Shown here one piece after another: positions 6,412 through 13,124 of a DNA stretch of 15,430 nt. This DNA comes from CAYQPF01 sp964419225. Lineage in GTDB: Bacteria > Cloacimonadota > Cloacimonadia > Cloacimonadales > CAYQPF01. Location: positions 1 to 15,430 of the forward strand of contig CAYQPF010000116.1 of assembly GCA_964419225.1 (NCBI GenBank), in the 5' to 3' direction. Made by a program: the position numbers and the translations under genes. Every line of letters begins with the position of its first letter. Positions within the stretch are counted from its first letter, which is position 1. The notes under the pieces are model-generated. The model had not been told where the DNA came from. It searched no databases and worked only from the letters and a program-made list of their open reading frames with translations.

Positions 6412-7485
6412 ATGAGAAATAAAGCCTTGATATTATCACTTTTGTCTCTGTTATGCTTAACAACTTTTTGTTATGCAGGAAATGTTAAAGTAATCCCCAA
6501 AGTATATTATATGGAAACGATTTCACCCGAAGCTGTAGTCGATATTTTTAATATCCTGAGTCCTCAAATCAAAGGCAAAACTGCTTTGAAAGTGCATTTT
6601 GGTGAAGAGGGAAATCCCAATTATCTGAAAGCAAATATGGCTGAATTACTATGTAAAAAATTAAATGCTACCCTCGTGGAAACAAATGTTCTCTATGGCG
6701 GTAAAAGACGAAATACCGCTACCCATATCCAATTAGCCAAAGATCATGGTTTTATATATGCACCCATCGATATCCTGGACTCCGAAGCTGAAACCTTTTT
6801 AAAGACTGACAGCAAGCATTTTGACAAAGTCCGTGTAGGCAGTCATCTTGATAAATATCAAACTGTGGTTGTATTTTCGCATTTCAAGGGACATGGCTCT
6901 GCCGGATTCGGAGGAGCTATCAAGAATATCTCCATGGGACTTGCCAGTATTGGCGGTAAACTTGCCTTGCACGCAAATCTCCAACCTGTAACAATCCCCA
7001 AAAACTGTACCCAATGTGGTGCCTGTGTTCAAGAATGCCCTGTAGGTGCAATAAGTATTAATCCCCTGGTTCTCGATAAAAACAAATGTATCTCTTGCGG
7101 TAAATGTCCGGGAGTTTGCCCGACAAGATCAATCAGAGTTCCCTGGGGCAACAAAGACCCCGTAGCCTTTCTCGAAAGACTGGCTGACTATGCCAAGTCC
7201 ATTACAAAAGACCGCAATATGCTCTATATTAATGTTCTCATGAATATTTCTCCTGACTGTGATTGCAGCCGAAATGCTCGTAAACCCTTTGTAAAAGATA
7301 TCGGTATTCTGGCCTCTTATGACCCACTCGCTCTGGATAAAGCTTCGCTAGACCTCGTAAATAAAGCTTGGGGAAATGGTGATGCTTTTCTGGAATGCTC
7401 AGGCACTTCCGGTAACTATCTGATTGAATATGGTGCAAAAATCGGTTTGGGCTCTGATAAATATCAACTAATAAAAATAAAATGA
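6412..7485 (+). CDS. DUF362 protein with two [4Fe-4S] ferredoxin motifs and a signal peptide
   Basis: This iron-sulfur protein belongs to the DUF362 family, whose biochemical role is not established. A DUF362 core spans about 45-190 and resumes at about 280-345 with the family segment PDCDCSRNARKPFVKDIG. Between them is a ferredoxin insert with two CxxCxxCxxxCP motifs (C199/202/205/209 and C226/229/232/236), enough for two [4Fe-4S] clusters. The protein starts with a hydrophobic stretch ending FCYA-GN (about residue 22), a Sec-type signal without twin arginines. DUF362 proteins I know of are mostly cytoplasmic, and exported Fe-S proteins normally use Tat, so its location is a puzzle. GAGGTG precedes the ATG. 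The PAS gene follows after seven bases and is probably co-transcribed. Confidence 0.88.
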   Translation: MRNKALILSLLSLLCLTTFCYAGNVKVIPKVYYMETISPEAVVDIFNILSPQIKGKTALKVHFGEEGNPNYLKANMAELLCKKLNATLVETNVLYGGKRRNTATHIQLAKDHGFIYAPIDILDSEAETFLKTDSKHFDKVRVGSHLDKYQTVVVFSHFKGHGSAGFGGAIKNISMGLASIGGKLALHANLQPVTIPKNCTQCGACVQECPVGAISINPLVLDKNKCISCGKCPGVCPTRSIRVPWGNKDPVAFLERLADYAKSITKDRNMLYINVLMNISPDCDCSRNARKPFVKDIGILASYDPLALDKASLDLVNKAWGNGDAFLECSGTSGNYLIEYGAKIGLGSDKYQLIKIK

Positions 7486-7492
7486 GGTGATC

Positions 7493-8095
7493 ATGGCAGA
7501 TTTATTGTTACAGGAAAATGCCTTTTTGCAGAGCGTTTTTAATGCTTTCCCGGCTCCGACGTTCATTGTTGACGATGATGTTAAATTTCTTTACTGGAAC
7601 AAAGCAGCCTGTGCAATCGTCGGAACAAATACTGACGCTGTATATAATCACAGAGGCGGTGATGTCCTCAAATGCCTGCATTCTACCGAAAGTCCTGACG
7701 GCTGCGGAAGAGCCGAATACTGCAAAGAATGTCTGATCAGAAATTCTGTCGGTGAAGCAATAGATGGAAATACTGTCTATCGTAAACACACTAAGATGGA
7801 ACTTTTGACTGATGATTCTGAAATCATCAACTACCATACTTTGATCAGTACAAGTCCCTTCGAATATAACAGCAAAAAATTTGTTCTGATCACGATCGAA
7901 GATATCAATGAACTTATTCAACTCAAAGAGATCATTCCTATCTGTGCTAACTGCAAAAAAATCAGAAATGATGATAATTATTGGGAACACGTGGAAAATT
8001 ATTTTGCAGATCATATCGACGTCCATTTTTCGCACTCAATTTGTCCTGATTGCAAAAGAGTTCTGTATCCGGAACTGTTTAATAAAAAGAAATAG
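7493..8095 (+). CDS. Stand-alone PAS protein with two Cys clusters
   Basis: This 200-residue cytoplasmic protein is a probable redox or metal-responsive sensor. A PAS domain (about 8-140) begins NAFPAPTFIVDDDVKFLYWN and carries an insert with C61-x9-C71-G-x4-C77-xx-C80, a Cys arrangement found in PAS proteins of anaerobes that could bind an Fe-S cluster or zinc. The C-terminal part holds a second motif, ICANCKKIR (C151, C154) and FSHSICPDC (H181, C184, C187), common at the end of PAS and response-regulator proteins. No kinase, cyclase, phosphodiesterase or DNA-binding domain follows, so how it passes on a signal is unknown. The ATG at 7493 is preferred over GTG at 7487 because GAGG at 7484-7487 is five bases before it. 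It follows the DUF362 gene by seven bases, suggesting a shared task. Confidence 0.85.
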   Translation: MADLLLQENAFLQSVFNAFPAPTFIVDDDVKFLYWNKAACAIVGTNTDAVYNHRGGDVLKCLHSTESPDGCGRAEYCKECLIRNSVGEAIDGNTVYRKHTKMELLTDDSEIINYHTLISTSPFEYNSKKFVLITIEDINELIQLKEIIPICANCKKIRNDDNYWEHVENYFADHIDVHFSHSICPDCKRVLYPELFNKKK

Positions 8096-8102
8096 TCAAT
8101 CT

Positions 8103-8133
8103 TTTACATAGTATGACTTGTTTTTAATAAAAT
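8103..8133 (+). promoter_or_regulatory. Weak candidate promoter of the CPCC microprotein gene
   Basis: TTTACA (8103-8108) and TAAAAT (8128-8133) each match the sigma70 consensus at five of six positions, but the 19-base spacing is long. It lies in the 66-base gap between the PAS gene and the small ORF. Read-through from the PAS gene is also possible. Confidence 0.28.
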
Positions 8134-8161
8134 TAACATCATTATTTATATAGGAGGATGT

Positions 8162-8272
8162 ATGAAAAAAGTATTTTTAGTAATTTTGGCAATAGCTGCA
8201 ACCATTGGTGCTATTGTTGTAGGCAAGAAACATTGCCCCTGTTGCAAGAAAAAAGAAGAAGAAGAAAAATAA
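8162..8272 (+). CDS. 36-residue membrane microprotein with CPCC cluster and charged tail
   Basis: This small gene encodes a short N-terminal MKK, one hydrophobic segment (residues 4-21), the motif KKHCPCCKKK and an acidic end EEEEK. It is probably an inner-membrane single-span peptide with a cytoplasmic or periplasmic Cys cluster (C25, C27, C28) that could bind metal. Support for coding is the optimal AGGAGG four bases before ATG, a leader block (AGGAGGATGTATGAAA) identical to that of the zinc-ribbon gene at 4862, and a sensible TM-plus-charged-tail composition. It lies 66 bases after the Cys-rich PAS gene, so a common redox or metal theme is possible. I recognise no family. Confidence 0.7.
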   Translation: MKKVFLVILAIAATIGAIVVGKKHCPCCKKKEEEEK

Positions 8273-8311
8273 TTCTTGCTTTTTGAAGAAAGTTGATTAT
8301 GTTATTCGTGT

Positions 8312-8486
8312 GAGTCAATCAGTGTTAAGGACTACCTTTTAAGTTTCCTCGTCATTAAAAGGTTCTCGAACGAAAGGCTATTTGCCATTACGATTGACTT
8401 TGGGTTGGCAGGTGATTGGATTTCCTACTTTTTTTACGGATACTTTTCTTTTGAAGAACTTGGAAATCTCTCTGCCAACTTTTTTA
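8312..8486 (+). ncRNA. Candidate structured RNA: two nested-stem domains ending in a T-run
   Basis: This gene-free stretch has strong local pairing. Domain 1 has outer stem AGTCAATC (8313-8320) / GATTGACT (8392-8399) and inner stem ACCTTTTAA (8334-8342) / TTAAAAGGT (8355-8363), with room for a third small stem GGC/GCC (8376-8386). Domain 2 has GTTGGCAG (8404-8411) / CTGCCAAC (8472-8479), then GATTTCC (8419-8425) / GGAAATC (8462-8468) and an apical TTCTT/AAGAA hairpin (8446-8458). Six T residues follow domain 2 at once, like an intrinsic terminator. It could be a small RNA, an elaborate terminator of the microprotein gene or a decayed mobile hairpin element; no known RNA class is recognised. 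A perfect palindrome CCAAAATTGG (8491-8500) follows. Confidence 0.4.
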
Positions 8487-8535
8487 TTGTCCAAAATTGG
8501 ATAACCTCAAATTCATTTCAGAGCCTGAATTTCCT

Positions 8536-8567
8536 AACTCTCAACTCTCAACTCTCAACTTTCAACT
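8536..8567. repeat. Heptamer tandem repeat (AACTCTC)n
   Basis: Three exact copies of AACTCTC start at 8536, 8543 and 8550, followed by a fourth with one change and a partial fifth. It lies in the noncoding gap upstream of the decoration operon's promoter. Such heptamer runs are simple repeats prone to copy-number change; no function is apparent. Confidence 0.85.
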
Positions 8568-8587
8568 ATTAAAGAATAACTATACAC

Positions 8588-8617
8588 TTGACAAAATTCT
8601 CCACATCATAAAATAAT
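8588..8617 (+). promoter_or_regulatory. Sigma70-type promoter of the decoration operon
   Basis: A perfect TTGACA -35 box (8588-8593) is followed after 18 bases by AATAAT (8612-8617), five of six matches to the -10 consensus. Transcription would start near 8624, about 27 bases before the leader ORF and 92 before the methyltransferase start. Confidence 0.6.
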
Positions 8618-8650
8618 CTGTAAGGATTATGTTACTCAATTGGAGAAAGA

Positions 8651-8719
8651 ATGAAATTGTTTTGGCTTATGTTGTTGATTACTTCTGACCCGAAAGAAAA
8701 TTGCGGTATCAAATTATGA
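8651..8719 (+). CDS. 22-codon leader ORF coupled to the methyltransferase
   Basis: A short reading frame (MKLFWLMLLITSDPKENCGI then KL) starts at an ATG with GGAG five bases upstream, and its TGA overlaps the methyltransferase ATG at 8716 (ATGA). The methyltransferase itself has no Shine-Dalgarno, so ribosomes finishing this leader probably re-initiate on it. The first ten residues are hydrophobic and the peptide has no recognised family. It may be a pure coupling device, a leader peptide or a remnant of a longer gene. Its reality rests on the ribosome site, the overlap and the promoter just upstream. Confidence 0.5.
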   Translation: MKLFWLMLLITSDPKENCGIKL

Positions 8720-9390
8720 AGTATTTTGTTTACAAACTTTACTCCTTCCTGATTCTCAAAATCAGAAAAAGCAAATTAATCTTCTATTTACTTTTTGGTT
8801 ACTACCCTCAGGACCAAGCCTACGGTAATTATTGGGATTGGACAACACTAGAGCTAAAAAAAGTTCTTAAGGAAATGAAAAACTCAAAATTGAGCATTTT
8901 AGATGTAGGCACAGGACCCTATGGTGTGCTTGCCTACTATGCTCATATTAAACTTGCTCATAAGAATGTTACCGGAATTGATCACTGCGGTGAACTTATT
9001 CTGAATGCAGAAAAACAAAATACTAATATAGCTATCCCATTTGTTACCAGTGATTTATTCTCCCATATAAGCAAAAAATATGATCTGATCCTGTTCAATG
9101 CCCCCTACATAGATAATATCAAAGGAAAAGCCATGGGTGCCTGGAACAATGATTTTGATGAAAAACGCTGGTCTGGTGGTCAAGATGGAGTTCAAACTGT
9201 AGCCAGGTTTTTAAATGAATTATCCATTCATTTGAACAAAGGGGGCTTGGGCTTATTGGGAGTTAATCTCTTTCATATCAAACCTCAAGTAATCCATAAA
9301 GCTATTCAGGATGCTAATCTTAGAATTGATAAAATATCCAAAAATCATTTTACCAAAGGCTGTGTATTCATAGTATCTGTCAAAAACTAA
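8716..9390 (+). CDS. Class I SAM-dependent methyltransferase with NAPY motif
   Basis: This 224-residue protein has the SAM-binding motif I ILDVGTGPYG (about 61-70), an acidic loop GIDHCGEL with D89 and motif IV FNAPYID (NAPY 128-131). Motif IV is a variant of the NPPY found in enzymes that methylate amide or amino nitrogens (HemK/PrmC and the MTS group), so N-methylation is plausible, but the substrate is unknown. The N-terminus (about 1-30) is hydrophobic with a basic KIRKSK in the middle and may touch the membrane. The ATG at 8716 is chosen over TTG at 8701 because it overlaps the leader stop. It is the first enzyme gene of the decoration operon; GGAGG for the next gene lies three bases past its stop. 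Confidence 0.83.
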   Translation: MKYFVYKLYSFLILKIRKSKLIFYLLFGYYPQDQAYGNYWDWTTLELKKVLKEMKNSKLSILDVGTGPYGVLAYYAHIKLAHKNVTGIDHCGELILNAEKQNTNIAIPFVTSDLFSHISKKYDLILFNAPYIDNIKGKAMGAWNNDFDEKRWSGGQDGVQTVARFLNELSIHLNKGGLGLLGVNLFHIKPQVIHKAIQDANLRIDKISKNHFTKGCVFIVSVKN

Positions 9391-9404
9391 ATGGAGGTTG
9401 TTAG

Positions 9405-10496
9405 ATGAGATGCAGTAAATGTCTTTTACCAGACTCTCTTCCCGGAAGTAATTTTAATGCAAAAAACGAATGCTCCTGGTGTCAGACTGGATTTCCCCAT
9501 TATGAGCCTAAAGGCAGTCAACCCTTAATAAAATTTCTTAATGACAATCAAAGCACTCAGGACTCTGCAGATTGTCTGGTTGGATTGAGTGGCGGTAAAG
9601 ACAGTTCTTATACTTTATACAAATTAGTTAAGGAATATGGGATGAAAGCAGAAGCATTCACTTATATCCATGAAGGTACTACAGGTTTTTCGGTTGAAAA
9701 TGCCAAAAATATCTGCCGGCAGTTAGGTGTTAAGCATCATATAGTTTCCCTGAAGAATGAAGCTCATTTAAAATCTTTTACCGATTACTATAAAGCCTGG
9801 ACAGATAATCCCACAACGATCTCAGCCGGGATGACCTGCGTAGCCTGTAAGCATTTACACCTTCTCGGCTCTCAGATCGCTGTCAAAAGAAATATTCCCA
9901 TGATTGTCTGGTCATCAAGTCCTTTAGAGTATTCTCCATTTTTGGCCATTAAAGTTGAGGGAAGCAAAGATGCACCATTCAAAAGAAAAGGCATGCTGAG
10001 CAGTAGTTTATTAATGCTAAAACAGGCCGCTAAATCTCCTAAATTTACTCAGGGGTTTATCAGGAATCTCCATACCAGTGTCATGGGCTGTTTGGCTGTT
10101 TTCCCTACATCCGCCTACTTAAAATGGAGGTATCCTTCTGTTAAAACTCTTATGTTTTATGATTATGAAAATTGGAACCCCAAATTGATCAAAGCCGAAA
10201 TATCTGAAAAACTTAACTGGAGAGTTCCAACTGATGTCAGAGAAGATTGGCATTCTGACTGTCTTTTCAATGTCTTTAAAGAATATATGTTTCAAAAAAT
10301 GCTGGGTGTATCTTACTCAGATGCATTTTTAAGTAATCAAATCCGTTATGGATTGATGAGCAGAGAAGAAGCAATGCAGGAATTACTGGTTAGCAAAAAA
10401 GAATTTGCTAAAGCAATACCGGATACTCTCAAAAAACTGGGCTTATCTGATCTGCAGAATACAATAGATTATTCATGTTTTAACCTGGAGCTCTAA
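9405..10496 (+). CDS. PP-loop ATPase, N-acetyl sugar amidotransferase-like
   Basis: This cytoplasmic PP-loop enzyme would activate a substrate by adenylation for amide or thio transfer. The N-terminus is a zinc ribbon (C3-C6 and C23-C26) with the family phrase KCLLPDS. The PP-loop is LSGGKDSS (61-68). The layout resembles WbpG/PseA/LegA-type N-acetyl sugar amidotransferases, which add an acetamidino or amide group to sugars with ammonia from a HisH-like partner; no such partner is in the window. A CVAC pair (C145, C148) and C286 in DWHSDC resemble the CxxC...C ligands of Fe-S-dependent PP-loop thiolases (TtcA/TtuA), leaving a sulfur-transfer role open. Start chosen with GGAGG seven bases upstream. 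Its stop overlaps the carbamoyltransferase start by one base (TAATG). Confidence 0.78.
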   Translation: MRCSKCLLPDSLPGSNFNAKNECSWCQTGFPHYEPKGSQPLIKFLNDNQSTQDSADCLVGLSGGKDSSYTLYKLVKEYGMKAEAFTYIHEGTTGFSVENAKNICRQLGVKHHIVSLKNEAHLKSFTDYYKAWTDNPTTISAGMTCVACKHLHLLGSQIAVKRNIPMIVWSSSPLEYSPFLAIKVEGSKDAPFKRKGMLSSSLLMLKQAAKSPKFTQGFIRNLHTSVMGCLAVFPTSAYLKWRYPSVKTLMFYDYENWNPKLIKAEISEKLNWRVPTDVREDWHSDCLFNVFKEYMFQKMLGVSYSDAFLSNQIRYGLMSREEAMQELLVSKKEFAKAIPDTLKKLGLSDLQNTIDYSCFNLEL

Positions 10497-12295
10497 TGAA
10501 TTATTTACTCGGCATCAATGCCTTTGGACAAAATCCTTCCGCATGTCTTGTACAAGATGGAAAACTCATCTCTTTCTCGCATGAAGAAAGATTCAACAGA
10601 TTGAAAGGATCGACAGGTTTGTTTCCTTCACTTGCAGTAATTTGGTGTTTGAACAGTAATGGATTAAAAATTGAGCAGATTGATAAAATTGCTGTCAATT
10701 GGGATTGTAATAAATACCCTTATAATATCTTACAAAATCTTATCAGTTATAAGATTAAAGATAATTTTTCTCGTAGAGCTAAACCCTCGGCTGGGAAATC
10801 TTCAATTACAGGAGTTATTGACTATCTGAATTTCTTTTCTCCCAGTACTTTTAAACAAAAAATCCTGGATGCCTTACGGGAAAGTGGTCATAAAGGCAAA
10901 ATTCCAGAAATAGTATTTGTGGATCATCATTTGTCACATGCCTATCAGACATATTATCAGTCCGGGTTCAAGGACAGTCTGGTGCTTATTGCAGACGGGC
11001 ATGGAGAAGAAAATTGTGTTTCCGGCTATAAAGTCATCAACGGGCAATTTTCCAGAATTCTCAATTATCAGGTACCCTATTCACTGGGGTGGTTTTACGG
11101 AGGATTCACGGCCTACTTAGGCTTTCAGGCAAACAGAGATGAAGGCAAAATGATGGGACTGGCCGCTTTTGGCGAATGCAGACATAATACTAACCCCTGG
11201 CTTGAACGTCTTGATAAAATCCTGAAAATAACAAATAATGGTTATGAAATTGACCCCTACTTTTTCAAGATGGGAAGCAATGACTTTCACCCCAGATTTA
11301 CTAATACTCTTGTTGATTACATCACCTCGTTCGATAAGGAAATGGTTCCCATCACCCTAAATGAAAAATGCACTGATCAGGGAATAGTAAAAAATAAATA
11401 CTTAATGGAAAAATACATAGATTTGGCTTATGCAGTACAGACCAGGTTGGAAGAAGCTCTCGTTGCTCTGGTAAATAATATGCTGAAAAATTCCCGGTTA
11501 AGTGACCTTTGTCTCGCAGGTGGAATATTTATGAATTGTAAGGCGAACGGGACTATTCTCAAAAATTGTGCAATTGATAATATCTTTATTCACCCGGCAT
11601 CTTCCGATGACGGGTCGTGTATCGGTGCAGCCTTTTACACAGCGAGACAACTTGGATTTAATGTCACTAATCCTTTGAAAACCGTTCAGTATGGTGCTTC
11701 TTTTACCAATGCCGAGATTCTCTCAGTTGTTAAAGGCTGTGGCTTATCTTATCAAACTCCGGACGATATAGGCGAAGAAATAGCCAAAATAATCAGTATT
11801 AATCAATTTGCCGGGTGGTTTCAGGGCGGGGCTGAAATGGGTGCCCGGGCACTGGGGGGAAGAAGTATTATTGCTTCTCCAGTCAATCCCGACACAAAGG
11901 ATGCCATTAATGCCAAAGTTAAATATAGAGAAACATGGAGACCCTATTGTCCATCTCTCTTAGAAGAATTCAAAAGTAAATACCTGGCTGATGATTTAGA
12001 TAGTCCATATATGATCCTTGCAGAAAACGCAACTGAAGAGCTTAGACTCGCGGCTCCATCAACTGTACATGTCGATAACACTGTCCGGCCGCAAACAGTT
12101 AACAAGGATGTTTTACCCCTGTGGTATCATTTGATAGAATCTGTACAAAAATATACAGGTCATCCTGTCATTCTAAACACTTCCTTCAATGTCAGAAGTG
12201 AACCTATAGTCAACTCGCCCCATGATGCCATCCGAACCTTCTATTCCACAGGGTTAAATGCTCTGGCAATGGGTGATATCTTAATTACTAAATGA
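10496..12295 (+). CDS. NodU/CmcH-type O-carbamoyltransferase
   Basis: This enzyme transfers a carbamoyl group from carbamoyl phosphate, via a carbamoyl adenylate, to a hydroxyl of a sugar or small molecule. The N-terminal Kae1-like domain has SHEERFNRLK (28-37), the metal ligands H144 and H148 in DHHLSHAY, D167 in IADGHGE, and AGGIFMNCKAN (341-351) followed by HPASSDDGS (D371/D372). The C-terminal YrdC-like domain (from about 420) has GARALGGRSI (449-458) and YRETWRPYCPS (477-487). All expected functional residues that I can place are present and the length (599 aa) is usual. There is no signal peptide. GGAG lies five bases before ATG, and the one-base overlap with the PP-loop gene indicates coupling. 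The acceptor is unknown. Confidence 0.93.
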   Translation: MNYLLGINAFGQNPSACLVQDGKLISFSHEERFNRLKGSTGLFPSLAVIWCLNSNGLKIEQIDKIAVNWDCNKYPYNILQNLISYKIKDNFSRRAKPSAGKSSITGVIDYLNFFSPSTFKQKILDALRESGHKGKIPEIVFVDHHLSHAYQTYYQSGFKDSLVLIADGHGEENCVSGYKVINGQFSRILNYQVPYSLGWFYGGFTAYLGFQANRDEGKMMGLAAFGECRHNTNPWLERLDKILKITNNGYEIDPYFFKMGSNDFHPRFTNTLVDYITSFDKEMVPITLNEKCTDQGIVKNKYLMEKYIDLAYAVQTRLEEALVALVNNMLKNSRLSDLCLAGGIFMNCKANGTILKNCAIDNIFIHPASSDDGSCIGAAFYTARQLGFNVTNPLKTVQYGASFTNAEILSVVKGCGLSYQTPDDIGEEIAKIISINQFAGWFQGGAEMGARALGGRSIIASPVNPDTKDAINAKVKYRETWRPYCPSLLEEFKSKYLADDLDSPYMILAENATEELRLAAPSTVHVDNTVRPQTVNKDVLPLWYHLIESVQKYTGHPVILNTSFNVRSEPIVNSPHDAIRTFYSTGLNALAMGDILITK

Positions 12296-12296
12296 T

Positions 12297-13124
12297 ATGA
12301 CAAATAATCCAAAATTCATTTTATCTGTTGATTTGGACTGGGTTCCAGGTTCAGATTCTCCCATGTTGAACTTATTTGAAATCTTCGAAAAACAACAAAT
12401 TAAACCTGCCATGTTTTTTACTGCCGGTTATGCTCAAAATTACCCACATCTTGCCAAAACTGCACTTGAATTGAAATACGAAATTGGAACTCATGGGATG
12501 CTGCATGGATTTGATTGGCAGGAAAATTTTGGCCTTTCTTTCTCCAAAGCAAGTAAAAACGAGCTTCTTATTCAAAGCAGCAAAATTCTGGCAGACATTT
12601 TCGGGTTTCAACCCATTATGTTCAGAGCTCCCTTCCTGAATATTTCAGAGGATACACTGGAAGTTCTTGTCGAACTTGGTTACAAAATAGATTCCTCGAT
12701 TCCGGCAAAACGCTTTGATTTTTTTAGAGGATCTGTGAACAGTCTAAAGTACTTTGCATCTTCATCAGCACCTTATTTGATCAAAACAAATTGTGGAAAT
12801 ATTTTAGAAATTCCACCTTCAGCTTTGATACTTCCTCTGAATATGCGATTGTTAACAATGTTTGGAGTCAATTTTGTCGTGCAGTTTACAAAAATTCTTT
12901 CTCATATTTGTCCATATCTCGTTTTCTATTTGCATCCCACAGAATTCATCAGCTCTGATAAACTAACCTTAACTAATGGTTATCCTGCAAAATTCTTTCA
13001 GCATTGCCATAAAAACAATCTCATCCTTCTCAACAATTATATAACCAGATTAAAACAAAACGGTTTTCAATTCGTTCAAATATCTGAGTTGTCTGAGCAG
13101 TATCCTGCTATTTCAAAATTATAG
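12297..13124 (+). CDS. NodB-type polysaccharide deacetylase (CE4), cytoplasmic
   Basis: This is a metal-dependent carbohydrate esterase that would remove N-acetyl groups from a sugar. The CE4 motifs are present: VDLDW (D12, D14), THGMLH with metal ligands H66 and H70, RAPF (110-113) and a late YLHPTEF (H213). There is no signal peptide or membrane segment, so the substrate is met in the cytoplasm (nucleotide- or lipid-linked sugar or small glycoside), unlike most wall deacetylases. The gene starts one base after the carbamoyltransferase stop, and no other ribosome site is needed if translation is coupled. Its 3' end overlaps the convergent minus-strand gene by 17 bases. Confidence 0.88.
   Translation: MTNNPKFILSVDLDWVPGSDSPMLNLFEIFEKQQIKPAMFFTAGYAQNYPHLAKTALELKYEIGTHGMLHGFDWQENFGLSFSKASKNELLIQSSKILADIFGFQPIMFRAPFLNISEDTLEVLVELGYKIDSSIPAKRFDFFRGSVNSLKYFASSSAPYLIKTNCGNILEIPPSALILPLNMRLLTMFGVNFVVQFTKILSHICPYLVFYLHPTEFISSDKLTLTNGYPAKFFQHCHKNNLILLNNYITRLKQNGFQFVQISELSEQYPAISKL

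Noticed and set aside
7508..8035. Open frame of 175 codons on the minus strand opposite the PAS gene
   Set aside because: It is the antisense mirror of a well-supported gene, has no ribosome site and no recognisable motif.
8536..8567. CRISPR-like array
   Set aside because: The unit is seven bases with no spacers and no cas genes; it is a simple tandem repeat.
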